Below, piece after piece: positions 16,792 to 25,582 of a stretch of DNA of 64,000 nucleotides. The position numbers were made by a program, and so were the translations under genes. The DNA comes from Microbacterium sp. K24. GTDB lineage: Bacteria > Actinomycetota > Actinomycetes > Actinomycetales > Microbacteriaceae. Within the stretch, counting starts at the first letter, position 1. Every line of letters begins with the position of its first letter. The notes under the pieces are model-generated. The model did not search any database, was not told the DNA's origin, and saw only the letters and a program-made list of their open reading frames with translations. The stretch lies in the NCBI RefSeq assembly GCF_004794465.1, contig NZ_SSDJ01000152.1, positions 22,353 through 86,352 of the forward strand, in the 5' to 3' direction.

Positions 16792-17145
16792 TCACGGTGT
16801 GGGGTCGACGACCGGGATCGTCGGGATGACGGTCACCGTCTGCTGGCCGGGAAGTGCGCCGGTCGACGACGCGAGTTTCAGACCGCCGATGAACGTCGAG
16901 CCGTTCCACTGCCCGAGCCACTTGTACTCGCCGGCCGGAACATCGAACACGACCGGCGAGCCGGACACGACACCATCGACAGCGCCACCTGCCCAGGTGG
17001 TCGTCTTGCGGGCGTACGCTGGCGAGCCGCCCGAGACCTCGCTCGCCCCGGTGATGCCGGGGTCAGCGGTATGCAAGCTGATCGAGTTTCCGAGGGCGGC
17101 AACAGCGAGCGCCGCCGCCTCCTTCGCTGCATTCGTATACGTCAT
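16792..17145 (-). CDS. Phage tail fibre-type protein
   Basis: The 117-residue protein has the pattern LGNSISLHTADPGITGASEV, then GGSPAYARKTTTW, then YKWLGQWNGSTF, seen in small virion proteins of actinobacteriophages encoded with tail fibres. It is beta-rich with no membrane segment. It sits between holin and fibre genes, so a host-contact role at the tail tip is likely. Confidence 0.7.
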   Translation of the reverse strand: MTYTNAAKEAAALAVAALGNSISLHTADPGITGASEVSGGSPAYARKTTTWAGGAVDGVVSGSPVVFDVPAGEYKWLGQWNGSTFIGGLKLASSTGALPGQQTVTVIPTIPVVDPTP

Positions 17146-17148
17146 AAC

Positions 17149-17595
17149 TCAGCCCTCCACTCGGAAGTCGCGGCGAAGAGCACCATCGGGCAGGTCGCGG
17201 GCATCGACGATGCGCTGTTGCTGACCGCTGGCGAAGATCGCGATGGCGGAGGACAGGGTGGTGAGGCCGATCGAGAGGCCGGTGAGAATCTGAGCGTTGA
17301 CGCTTTCGTCGTAGAGGCCGAGCAAGACGAGCGAGGGCGAGATGACGGTGCCGAGTGAGTACACGACGCCTCGTACGATCGCCCAGCCCTGGGTCGCCCA
17401 ATCGGCGACGCGCACGTTGAGCAGGTTGAGCAGGGACGCGATCGCGCCGATGACGGCACCAGTGATGATGAGCACCTGTTCCCAGGTGCCCTCCGAGCCG
17501 TAGCCGAGCAGGATCGCGAGCGGGGCGAGAGCGACGAAGAACGCCTGGATGAGCGCACGGCGCTCGGGAGTAAAGAACTGCGCGAAGTCTTTCAT
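17149..17595 (-). CDS. Putative holin (multi-spanning membrane protein)
   Basis: The 148-residue protein shows about four membrane segments (IQAFFVALAPLAILLGY; VLIITGAVIGAIASLLNLL; a VYSLGTVISPSLVLLGL segment; ILTGLSIGLTTLSSAIAIF) and a charged tail. Size, topology and place next to the endolysin fit a phage holin, which opens the membrane for lysis. ATG 17595 overlaps the stop of the collagen-like gene (ATGA). Confidence 0.75.
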   Translation of the reverse strand: MKDFAQFFTPERRALIQAFFVALAPLAILLGYGSEGTWEQVLIITGAVIGAIASLLNLLNVRVADWATQGWAIVRGVVYSLGTVISPSLVLLGLYDESVNAQILTGLSIGLTTLSSAIAIFASGQQQRIVDARDLPDGALRRDFRVEG

Positions 17596-18245
17596 GGTGT
17601 GGGATCTCCTTCGGGAGTTTCGGGTGCGGGGTCGGGTGTCGGTTCGGTGATGAGGACGAACCGGCATGGGCCAGGAACGTCGCGGGTGGTGCCGTCGGTC
17701 ATGACGAACTGCCATGTGCCGTCTTCGAGGCACGCGATGGTGGCGACGCCAACTCCGGGAGCGCCGGCAGGGCCGGGAACGGTGGAGTCTGCGCCACGTG
17801 CACCGTCGCCGCCGTTCGTGCCGTTGGTGCCGTTGGTGCCGGGGTCTCCCTTGTCTCCCTTCGGCGCGGTGCAAGTTCCGGCGGCGAAGCAAGCGCGTAT
17901 GCCATCGAGCACCTCGAGCGCCGTCGGTCCCGGTCCGCGCGCGCCGTCACGCCCGTCGCGTCCGTCCTCGGGGATGGGCGTGACGACGTCATCAGGAGCC
18001 TCACCTTGCGGGCTCTCGCCGAGGGCGAGCAGTTGGTCGTAGAGCCGCTGGGCGTTCTCTTGCGAGGCGTGCAGGTCGCCCAGGAGCGCGCTGATCTGCT
18101 CGCTCTTCTGAGTGTCGCGTTCGTTCGCCGCGTCCACCCGCGACGCGAGGTTCGTGATGATGAAGCCGCCGAGCACGAAGAGCATCGCGGAGAGGAAGAC
18201 CGCGAGGCCGAGGAAGACGACTCGGGATCGAATAGCACGGGTCAC
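17592..18245 (-). CDS. Membrane-anchored collagen-like (Gly-X-Y) protein
   Basis: The 217-residue protein has an N-terminal signal-anchor (VVFLGLAVFLSAMLFVLGGF), a helical stalk (to about residue 80), then Gly-X-Y stretches (GRDGRDGARG; KGDKGDPGTNGTNGTNGGDG; GPAGAPGVG) and a small C-terminal domain with two cysteines. Collagen-like repeats form triple-helical shafts in phage fibres, but a membrane anchor in the lysis cassette is unusual. It may be a spanin-like or holin-regulating protein. It overlaps the holin start. Confidence 0.75.
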   Translation of the reverse strand: MTRAIRSRVVFLGLAVFLSAMLFVLGGFIITNLASRVDAANERDTQKSEQISALLGDLHASQENAQRLYDQLLALGESPQGEAPDDVVTPIPEDGRDGRDGARGPGPTALEVLDGIRACFAAGTCTAPKGDKGDPGTNGTNGTNGGDGARGADSTVPGPAGAPGVGVATIACLEDGTWQFVMTDGTTRDVPGPCRFVLITEPTPDPAPETPEGDPTP

Positions 18246-18247
18246 GA

Positions 18248-18622
18248 TCAGCCTCCAATCGGCGGGATGAGGTCGCGGAAGATGCCCAGAAGCATTGCGA
18301 CGACGGCGAGCATGATCGCGCTTCCCGTGTGGTACTTCCGCGCCTCCATCCGGTCCTCGACCACCTGGAGCCGTCCAGCGACCTTCTCGCGCTCTTCGGC
18401 TTCCTTCTGGTCGGCCGCGATGCGTTCCTGTTTCTCCGCTTCGACGGCGGCGACCCGTTCGGCACGTTCACGCTCGAGCGCGCCGGTGAGGCCGCGAATG
18501 CGATCGTCGATGTACGCCTGATCGGTCCGGGTCGCCATGTTCTTCTTGATGTCGGTGACATCCTCTTGAACGTTCGCGATCCGTTCGACGATCACGGGCA
18601 TCGATGGTTCGTCAGCGGCCAT
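18248..18622 (-). CDS. Coiled-coil protein with C-terminal membrane segment, lysis-cassette member
   Basis: The 124-residue protein starts with a coiled coil (VERIANVQEDVTDIKKNM) continuing through a long ERERAERVAAVEAEKQER helix and ends with one membrane segment (GSAIMLAVVAMLLGIF). Tail-anchored proteins of this kind beside endolysin and holin are often second holins or holin modulators. It lies 33 bases downstream of the endolysin and 2 bases upstream of the collagen-like gene. The exact role is unproven. Confidence 0.7.
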   Translation of the reverse strand: MAADEPSMPVIVERIANVQEDVTDIKKNMATRTDQAYIDDRIRGLTGALERERAERVAAVEAEKQERIAADQKEAEEREKVAGRLQVVEDRMEARKYHTGSAIMLAVVAMLLGIFRDLIPPIGG

Positions 18623-18655
18623 GTTGGGTTCTCCCCTCGCCGGGTGGGCGCGACG

Positions 18656-19438
18656 TCAACTCTTCGCGCCGGCGACCGCCGCCTGGGAGCCGGCGGCGAG
18701 CATCGCCTTGATGCGGTCGAGGTCGGTCTGCGTCAGCGACGCGCCGGCCACCTTGATGGTCGGGCAGAGCTTGCCGAACAGGGCGAGCTTGTTCTTGTAC
18801 AGGTCGCCGCCGATCGGGTCCGGGAACCAGTCGTGGTCGACAGACCCCATGTACTTGCCGATCCAGTCGGCCTCCGCCTGGGTGTGCACGGCGAAGAGCG
18901 CGCCGGTGCCCCAGTTGAGCCAGCACCAGGACGGCACGCCATCCACATATGCAGCCATCGATTCAGGCATGTCGTCCTCCTTGGACTTGTTGGTGAGCAC
19001 TGCGGGGATTGCCACGCCGCCGGAGCCGGCGGGCTCGCCGATGTGACGGTCGAAGGCGCGGATGTACTCGAAGTGGTGGTCTTCGCCCTTGACGTAGAGC
19101 CGGTTCCGGATGAATCCGTTCTCGGCGAGGATCTGGACGATGCGGGCATTGCGCCAGTCGTCAGAGTCGAGAGCCGTGCCGGAGACGTGGAACGACTCGC
19201 TGGGATGCACAGCCTTGCTGTGGCCCGGGTAGAACGAGGGCTTGTAGCCAGACGCCACGTAGCGAAGCCACGCCAGGTGCATGAGCATCTGCTGGTCCCA
19301 CGACCGGTACGTGGAGTTCACGTCGATGTCGCGGCCGAACTCGGCGCGCACCTGCGCATTTGCGCGTCGGAATGCTGCAGCGGCTTCGCGGGTGAACTGC
19401 ACCCCGGCGCGGATCGTTTCGATCACCAGACCGCCCAT
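18656..19438 (-). CDS. Endolysin, M15-type peptidase (VanY/L-Ala-D-Glu peptidase-like) with C-terminal domain
   Basis: The 260-residue protein has the M15 zinc-peptidase motif SFHVSGTALDSDDW, giving ligands His84 and Asp91, and EDHHFEY giving His121/122. These enzymes cut the peptide stem or cross-link of peptidoglycan. A linker near residue 140 (SGGVAIPAVLTNK) leads to a C-terminal domain (about 155-260) with Trp-rich segments that is probably for wall binding; I do not recognise its family. The start overlaps the preceding stop (ATGA). Confidence 0.88.
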   Translation of the reverse strand: MGGLVIETIRAGVQFTREAAAAFRRANAQVRAEFGRDIDVNSTYRSWDQQMLMHLAWLRYVASGYKPSFYPGHSKAVHPSESFHVSGTALDSDDWRNARIVQILAENGFIRNRLYVKGEDHHFEYIRAFDRHIGEPAGSGGVAIPAVLTNKSKEDDMPESMAAYVDGVPSWCWLNWGTGALFAVHTQAEADWIGKYMGSVDHDWFPDPIGGDLYKNKLALFGKLCPTIKVAGASLTQTDLDRIKAMLAAGSQAAVAGAKS

Positions 19439-19653
19439 CAGCTCGGCTCCTGCTCGGAGATCTCGGACATGGTGTCCTCCTCGGTCTGCTCGAGAGCAGG
19501 CGGTTCGACGGGCGCGATGATCCACTCGAAGCACGCGCCGCACTGGACGACCTCGACGGGGTGGGAGTTACCTTCGAGGTCGGACCAGGTGTCGGCGATC
19601 TCGATGGCGATGCCCTCGTTCTCGCATCCGGCGGTTTCGCATATGACGGTCAT
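19438..19653 (-). CDS. Small zinc-ribbon-like protein
   Basis: The 71-residue protein has cysteines at positions 5 and 10 and a CGAC pair near 38-41, a likely zinc site, followed by an acidic tail (EQTEEDTMSEISEQE). It overlaps both neighbours by four bases (ATGA), placing it firmly in the late operon between the minor tail protein and endolysin. No function is known. Confidence 0.65.
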   Translation of the reverse strand: MTVICETAGCENEGIAIEIADTWSDLEGNSHPVEVVQCGACFEWIIAPVEPPALEQTEEDTMSEISEQEPS

Positions 19654-21461
19654 CCTGAGCCGCTCCCTGCTGTCATCTGGACCGCTGTCCAGTCGAAATT
19701 CGCGGCGACGAGCGCACCGCCTGGCATGGTGAACATCTGCACTTGGAACGACGTCGCGGTCGGGTCGGCCGCGATACGGGGCGTGATGACGTTCGTGTGA
19801 TTCATCGGTGTCAGCGACAAGCGAGGCGGCTGGGTGAAGCGCCCAGCTGGAAACGTGACGGTGACCGCACCAGATGCCGACGACGTCCCGCGACCGGTCG
19901 ACGTGGAATACGGCAACCACGCCGCGTTCCGAACAGTCGCTGGGGTGAGCGCTCGACCGGGGTCCGTTCCGGCGTTGACCTCTGCCTGAGTCGCCAGCTC
20001 GACGATGCCGGCCGCTACCTCGCTGGCGACGTCGGACGTGTCGATGACGACGTTTCCGGCTTGGTAGATGTCGCCGGCGACGTCGAGAACGCCGCGCTCC
20101 CAGATCTTGCCGACTCCGACGTTCTTCCCGTAGAGGTCGAGGGTCACCGAGGCGGTCGCTACCGTGGTCTCGACATCGGATGCGGCGAACTTGTCTTCGA
20201 TGCGCACCCGCACGTCGTACGATGCCGTCGCCGAGAAGATGCCGCCACCGGAGACGAGCACCCACGTGTTGTAGGTGATGCCGCCTGGGACGATGACGTT
20301 GCGCGGCGTCCACACCGTTCCACCGTTGGGGCGCGTGAAGACCCGAATGGTGATGGCGTTGCGCTCGGTGCCGTTCATCAACGATGCGACCGCCGCCGCG
20401 AGGTCGAGGCGAAGATAGGTACCGTCGTCCTGTGGGGTGCCGATACTGCTCGAACGGCGGAGCTGCCACGGTGCTGTCGGGGCTGGCTGCGTGTACGGGA
20501 GCGCGTCGAGGGTGCCCGCCCACGTCGCCTGGCGTCCGCGAGAGTCTGTAACCTTCGCGGTCACGGGGAGTGCCCCGCCAGCCGTCACTGCGACTTCACC
20601 ACCGGAGGGGACTGTCGTACCGAGGAGCGTGGCCTCCGCCGCCGTGATGGTCGACGAATACACGCCGGCGCCGTTGACGGTGAGCTTCACTCGAGACAGC
20701 CCTGCGACCGGCTTGCCGACGATCGACGCAACCGTCGCGTTCTGGTCCGTGTAGGTGCAGGACGACAGGGTCGGTACCACGGACGCCGGCGCGGTGAGCG
20801 TGAAAGGGGTGTTGGTGTATCCCACGCCGGCGGCACCATTGAAGGTGTTGACGCCGACGATGCCGGCTCCCGAGACACTGTTCGGGATCTGGTTGAGGAG
20901 CGAGAGGGGCGGCGTCCAGTCCACGGATGAGCCGACGCCGGTCGCGATCATGACTGTCCCGGACCCGCCAAACAGGTAGGCGACCTCGTGCGTGTAGGAC
21001 GAGCTCTGCCGGTTCATGTGCACCGTGACCTGATGGCCAGCGTCGAACGACGTGATCGCTGGCCCCGCCACCTCCGAGAACGAAGCCTTGGAGGCGGTCG
21101 CGATCGGCACCGTGAGGGTGTTGATCGCACCGTTGCCGGCCGACGCGGTGTTCGGGCTGAACGTAACCGTGATGTACGTCGAGCTGACGCCGGGCGGGAA
21201 GACCACGGCGTGCGACTCGATCCATTGGGGAGCGATGTCGCCACCGGCGGGAGCCGAGAAGTTCCGCGTTCCGGTCTTCTCGCTCCCGCCGATGTCGAGC
21301 TTGAACGGTGCCGCGCCGTTGTTCGATGACGAACCGTACGGACCGCGGAACCATTGCGCCGTCGCGGCGACCTGGTTTCCGCCGGAGACGGCCTGCACCT
21401 CGTAGACCACGCGGAGGTAGAACGGCCCGGCTCCGGTCATCGCTGCGTCGAAGGTGGGCAT
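19650..21461 (-). CDS. Minor tail/fibre protein, DUF859-like
   Basis: The 603-residue protein is Ser/Thr/Gly-rich and beta-structured, with the segment LYGKNVGVGKIWERGVLDV followed by GDIYQ, typical of siphovirus fibre proteins of the DUF859 type. Its C-terminal region contains a short fibre repeat (ELATQAEVNAGTDPGRALTP) shared by many tail fibres, then a compact terminal domain. It probably contacts the host surface. Confidence 0.8.
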   Translation of the reverse strand: MPTFDAAMTGAGPFYLRVVYEVQAVSGGNQVAATAQWFRGPYGSSSNNGAAPFKLDIGGSEKTGTRNFSAPAGGDIAPQWIESHAVVFPPGVSSTYITVTFSPNTASAGNGAINTLTVPIATASKASFSEVAGPAITSFDAGHQVTVHMNRQSSSYTHEVAYLFGGSGTVMIATGVGSSVDWTPPLSLLNQIPNSVSGAGIVGVNTFNGAAGVGYTNTPFTLTAPASVVPTLSSCTYTDQNATVASIVGKPVAGLSRVKLTVNGAGVYSSTITAAEATLLGTTVPSGGEVAVTAGGALPVTAKVTDSRGRQATWAGTLDALPYTQPAPTAPWQLRRSSSIGTPQDDGTYLRLDLAAAVASLMNGTERNAITIRVFTRPNGGTVWTPRNVIVPGGITYNTWVLVSGGGIFSATASYDVRVRIEDKFAASDVETTVATASVTLDLYGKNVGVGKIWERGVLDVAGDIYQAGNVVIDTSDVASEVAAGIVELATQAEVNAGTDPGRALTPATVRNAAWLPYSTSTGRGTSSASGAVTVTFPAGRFTQPPRLSLTPMNHTNVITPRIAADPTATSFQVQMFTMPGGALVAANFDWTAVQMTAGSGSG

Positions 21462-21471
21462 GTAGTTCCTC

Positions 21472-24400
21472 TCAGAGTGGGCGGATGATGGTCCTGCCCG
21501 GGCCGAAGCCCTCGAACCGGTGCGACGCGATCGACGACGCTTTCAGGCGTGTCTCGTCGGCGATGAAGACGCCGCCCTCCCATCGGGAGACGGCGACGCC
21601 CTGCTGCATCATCTGGATTCCCTCAGGGGCGAGTCGCAGCTCCGACGTCCCGTCCGGGCGACCGATCTTGACCGAGTCGACCTCGACCTTGAAGTAGAGC
21701 TGGTGCTGGTCGAGACGACCGGAAACGGCCTCGGCTGCGGATTGCGCTACAGACGCTGCGGACTGGGCGTTGTCTGCCGTCGTCTGCGCCGTGTTGACGT
21801 CTCCGCCGAGTGAGTCAATCTGCCCTGCCTGCTCGTCCTGCCGGCCGACAAGGACGTTGAACGCCGCGTTGGCCGTGAGGTTGATGGTGTCGCCTACCGA
21901 CGGGTGCAGGTGGTCGACCATGATCGAGTTCGCGCGGAACAGCGGCGAAGTGATCGATCCAGCTGCGATGATCTCGTCGGCGACCATCAGGTACGGCACC
22001 CAGTCGAGGCCGTTCCAGACCTTCACGCCGATGATCGAGGTCTGCGTCGAGTCGAGCACCCACCACTGATCGCCCTGCGTGTGCTGCCCGACGTACGGCC
22101 CCTTGTAGATTCCCTTCGCGATGAGCACGCGCCCCATGCGCAGCTTCACGCCCGCCGCCCCGTTGCCAGAGCGCACGAGTGACAGGTTCAGGTTGCCCGC
22201 CAGCACGTTCGCGTTGATCGTGCTGACAATCTCGACCTGCTGCGGCGCTCCGGTCGCGACCAGGGTCGCTGAGCCGGAAGGAAAGTAGACGTTTCCGGTG
22301 TTGCCGTGCGCGCGCACCGAGTACGTCGCCCCCGGGACGTCGTCGACGATCTCAACGACGGCGCGCAGTGTGTACGTTTCCCCGGCGGTCGCTGCGAGCG
22401 AAGAGTTCGCACCGAAGATGTACGGCGTCGATGCACCGTTTCCGGTGATCTGGAAGCAGGGTGTTCCGTCGGACATCACCGTCACGGCCGCCGCGCCACC
22501 TCCGCGCCAGTCGCCTCGCGACGACGGGGCGAGCGGGAGAGGGTTGACCGCGAGGTTGACACTGCTGCCGACCGGCTCGGTGATCGACGTGTAGATGCGG
22601 TTCCGACCGTCGAAGGTCGTCCGGATCGAGTCGAGCGAGCCCGCCAGATCCGGGGCAATGTCGCCGAGGGAGATCCCCGACGCCGTAGCGGAAGCGACGG
22701 CAGAGGTTCCGCCGATGCGCCCAAGCGTGTCGAACGAGCGGAAACGAACGAACACCGTCGAAGTCGGCGCAGCCGAGATGGTCGCGCCGCCCGCAGCGCT
22801 CAGCGGAGTTCCGAGTGCCGTCCACGGGCCCGACGCCGAGCTACCGACGTCGACGACGACCCTGTTGAATCCGGCCGGCATCGAACCTGCCGCTGACGAC
22901 AGGCCATCCCATCGGAAAGCGACGGCACCCATACCGGCGGTCAGGACGGGCGCGGACGGGGCCGGCATCGTCGTCGTCGGCGCGGCACCGGTGATGCTGA
23001 GCGCGCTCGAAGGATCGCCCCAGACATCGAGGTTGCTCCGAGCCGCCACAGTCACGGAAACTCCGCGGCCGCTGGGCACTGTGAACGTGGCCGTCGTGCC
23101 GGTCACGCGCTGGGTGTCGAGGCCGACCTTGACCTCGTACTCCTTCACCGTCAGCGGCGAGTTGTCGAGTGATTGCGTGACCGCGTTCCACTGGACCGTG
23201 ATGGTCGCGAGCGCCGAGCCGTCCGTCTGGAACGCGGCCGTGTTCGACACGGACGCGAGACCTGTCGGGATCTTCGGGATGATGAGGCCGGGCACCTGTG
23301 GAGTGACGGAGATCTCGCCCGACCACGGAGAGACGTCTCCGCTCGCCGATCGCGCGCGCACCTTCACGAGACGGACGACACCAGGTGCCCACTCGGTCGT
23401 GGTGAGCGCGAGCGCCTCGGTGGTCGCGAAGATCTGCGACTCGGAGCTTTCCGTACGCACTGCGACCTCGTAGGCGGCGACATCGACAGCGGAGCCGTCC
23501 GCGGCCTGAGTGACGCCGTTCCAAGCGATCGTGACTGCGGCCTGAGCGGAGCCGTCCGGTCGCCACGAGCCGACGTTCGTCTCCAAGCGCAGACCTGTCG
23601 GTGCGCCAGGGACCGGGAAGGTCGCGTCAGGAATCGGGAATGCCGCCCCGCCACCTCCGATCGTGCCGCCGATAGAGCCGGCGCCGGTGCGGCGCGCGAC
23701 CTTCGCGGCTTGGGTGAGCAGCTTGTCGCCGACCTTCACGACCGCGGTGACGGTCGAGCCCTTCTTCGAGACCTGGATGCCGATGATGCGCTGCAGCGAC
23801 TTCCCGTGGCGCGTCTTCGAGGTGACGACGTCGCCGAGGTTGAAGTCAGACCACGGGTTCGGTCCCGCGACCTCCGGCGTCCACGCGAACGAGTACTCGC
23901 GCTTGACCGCTCGTCCGCCGGTGAGCGCCGCCTGAGCGAGCACGGTCGCCGTGGCGTGGTCGGCGACGCCGGACTGCGTGAGGGTCGCCTCGAGCCGACC
24001 GAAACGCGATGATGCGCCAGTGTTCGGGAGGTAGAGCCACATGTCGGCCTTCTCGGGCACAACCGTGAGGTGCGTGAAGACGTCGTCGAAGCTCGACTTG
24101 GTCGGGCGGGCGCTGAACGTCGGCCCGCCGAGGACGAGGTTCTCGCGGATGACGCCGGTTCCCGGGCGGAAGAGGCGCAGTTTCGTGCCCTCGGTCCACC
24201 AATCGCAGAGACCCTGGTCGGTGATCGACTGGAGCACCGTCGTCAGAGGGGTGAGGAGCCGCCAGGGCTGCTTGACCTTCTCGGCGGCGGTCCACGGAGT
24301 GCCGTCGGACGCGAGGTTCCACGTGAAGTCCATGGAGATCATCGATCCCCAGCCGCGACCCTGGGACTCGAGGATCATGCCGCCCATGATCGTGCCGGCG

Positions 24401-24777
24401 GATGCGGGGAAGCCGGTCTCGGTCCACATCCGCTCGCCGTTGGCCGCGCCCGCCGCCCAGTGGAGGTAAGTGCGCGCGAGCATCCACGAGACGAACCCTT
24501 GGCCGGTGAACTTGACCGTGCCGTTCGTGTCGGCGTCGTCGGCGTCGTCGATCGACGCCATGAACAGGCCGTTGCGCGGCTGAACGTACGCTCCGCCTGT
24601 GGAGTACTCGATGGCGACGACCTGCGGAGCGTCCATGCGTCCCGCGACCTTCTCCGAGACCGTGAAGTTCAGAGTCGGGGTCGAACTGTCGACCTGTGTC
24701 ACGTCGATTGACAGTGTCTGGAGGACAGCTCCCTTGTCACCGCTGTCGGACATGAGGCGCAGACGGACATCGAACAC
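21472..24777 (-). CDS. Large tail tip/central fibre protein with fibronectin type III-like domains
   Basis: The 1101-residue protein begins with a tail-tip domain (residues 1-370, containing FTGQGFVSWMLARTYLHW and a later KREYSFAW), similar to siphovirus tail-associated proteins. A Gly-rich linker (IGGTIGGGGAAF) leads to three Ig/fibronectin-like domains (AYEVAVRTESSE; EYEVKVGLDTQRV; FVRFRSFDTLGR), then a carbohydrate-binding-like beta domain and a C-terminal coiled region (TAQTTADNAQSAASVAQSAA). It follows the distal tail gene, the usual order, and is likely the tip hub and receptor-contact protein. Confidence 0.8.
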   Translation of the reverse strand: MFDVRLRLMSDSGDKGAVLQTLSIDVTQVDSSTPTLNFTVSEKVAGRMDAPQVVAIEYSTGGAYVQPRNGLFMASIDDADDADTNGTVKFTGQGFVSWMLARTYLHWAAGAANGERMWTETGFPASAGTIMGGMILESQGRGWGSMISMDFTWNLASDGTPWTAAEKVKQPWRLLTPLTTVLQSITDQGLCDWWTEGTKLRLFRPGTGVIRENLVLGGPTFSARPTKSSFDDVFTHLTVVPEKADMWLYLPNTGASSRFGRLEATLTQSGVADHATATVLAQAALTGGRAVKREYSFAWTPEVAGPNPWSDFNLGDVVTSKTRHGKSLQRIIGIQVSKKGSTVTAVVKVGDKLLTQAAKVARRTGAGSIGGTIGGGGAAFPIPDATFPVPGAPTGLRLETNVGSWRPDGSAQAAVTIAWNGVTQAADGSAVDVAAYEVAVRTESSESQIFATTEALALTTTEWAPGVVRLVKVRARSASGDVSPWSGEISVTPQVPGLIIPKIPTGLASVSNTAAFQTDGSALATITVQWNAVTQSLDNSPLTVKEYEVKVGLDTQRVTGTTATFTVPSGRGVSVTVAARSNLDVWGDPSSALSITGAAPTTTMPAPSAPVLTAGMGAVAFRWDGLSSAAGSMPAGFNRVVVDVGSSASGPWTALGTPLSAAGGATISAAPTSTVFVRFRSFDTLGRIGGTSAVASATASGISLGDIAPDLAGSLDSIRTTFDGRNRIYTSITEPVGSSVNLAVNPLPLAPSSRGDWRGGGAAAVTVMSDGTPCFQITGNGASTPYIFGANSSLAATAGETYTLRAVVEIVDDVPGATYSVRAHGNTGNVYFPSGSATLVATGAPQQVEIVSTINANVLAGNLNLSLVRSGNGAAGVKLRMGRVLIAKGIYKGPYVGQHTQGDQWWVLDSTQTSIIGVKVWNGLDWVPYLMVADEIIAAGSITSPLFRANSIMVDHLHPSVGDTINLTANAAFNVLVGRQDEQAGQIDSLGGDVNTAQTTADNAQSAASVAQSAAEAVSGRLDQHQLYFKVEVDSVKIGRPDGTSELRLAPEGIQMMQQGVAVSRWEGGVFIADETRLKASSIASHRFEGFGPGRTIIRPL

Positions 24778-24787
24778 GTGGTTCCTC

Positions 24788-25582
24788 CTACAGAATCTGC
24801 GCGCTCTTCCCGCGCACTGCGAAGCTCGAGGTGCCGGTGCGCGACGCGGTGGTGATGGTGAGTTCGCCGCGGCGGTCGCTCGGGTTGAGCGGCGTCAGGA
24901 CGGGAGTGATTTCGAAGACGCCTCGGGGCCCGCCGAAGTCGACGGCGCCGGAGACATCAGTGCCACCGGTCCAGACGTCCGTCGTCGTGACGAACGCCTT
25001 GCCGGTGGCGGACTCGAACCGCACCCACGAGCCGGCGGCGACATTCGGGAGCGTGACCCACGAGCCGGCGGCGTCTGTGATCTGGATGCCGGTCGCGGCA
25101 CCCTGCACCCGAAGCACGGCATCTGCGATCGGCGCAGACATCGCAGGGAACAGCGTGAGCAGCTTCGACGCGGCATTCACGACGACAGATGTCGTCGAGG
25201 CGACCTGGTCACGCCAGAACGCTCCCGTCAGCTCGACCAGGAACGTCGCGTCGATGTACTTGTTCCGGTCGAATACGCGGTCTGGGGTCGATGACGCGAG
25301 CCGCACGGGGATCTCCAACCCCGGCGCATCGTCGCGTGTGAGGACGAGCCTCTGAGAAGTGAACAGCGCGAGGAGCGAGGGCCACCCCGACGGAGCGGTG
25401 TTGACGACGAGCGGGTACATCGGCGATCGAATCGTCGTTGCGGTGGCGAGCGTGCCGTCGCGACCCGCGAGGGACACTTGCCCCAGGTCGATGTCGGCAC
25501 CCGAGTACGGGACGGACCCCTTGCGGAAGATCCATCCCATACTCGGGTTGTCGAGCGGCACACTGTTGACGCGAATGACCAT
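24788..25582 (-). CDS. Distal tail protein (Dit-like)
   Basis: The 264-residue protein follows the tape measure directly and has the length and beta-rich character of Dit proteins, which connect the tail tube to the tip (for example RDGTLATATTIRSPMYPLVV and FDRNKYIDATFLVEL). ATG 25582 overlaps the tape-measure stop (ATGA) and is preferred to a start 13 codons further upstream inside the tape measure. Confidence 0.8.
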   Translation of the reverse strand: MVIRVNSVPLDNPSMGWIFRKGSVPYSGADIDLGQVSLAGRDGTLATATTIRSPMYPLVVNTAPSGWPSLLALFTSQRLVLTRDDAPGLEIPVRLASSTPDRVFDRNKYIDATFLVELTGAFWRDQVASTTSVVVNAASKLLTLFPAMSAPIADAVLRVQGAATGIQITDAAGSWVTLPNVAAGSWVRFESATGKAFVTTTDVWTGGTDVSGAVDFGGPRGVFEITPVLTPLNPSDRRGELTITTASRTGTSSFAVRGKSAQIL

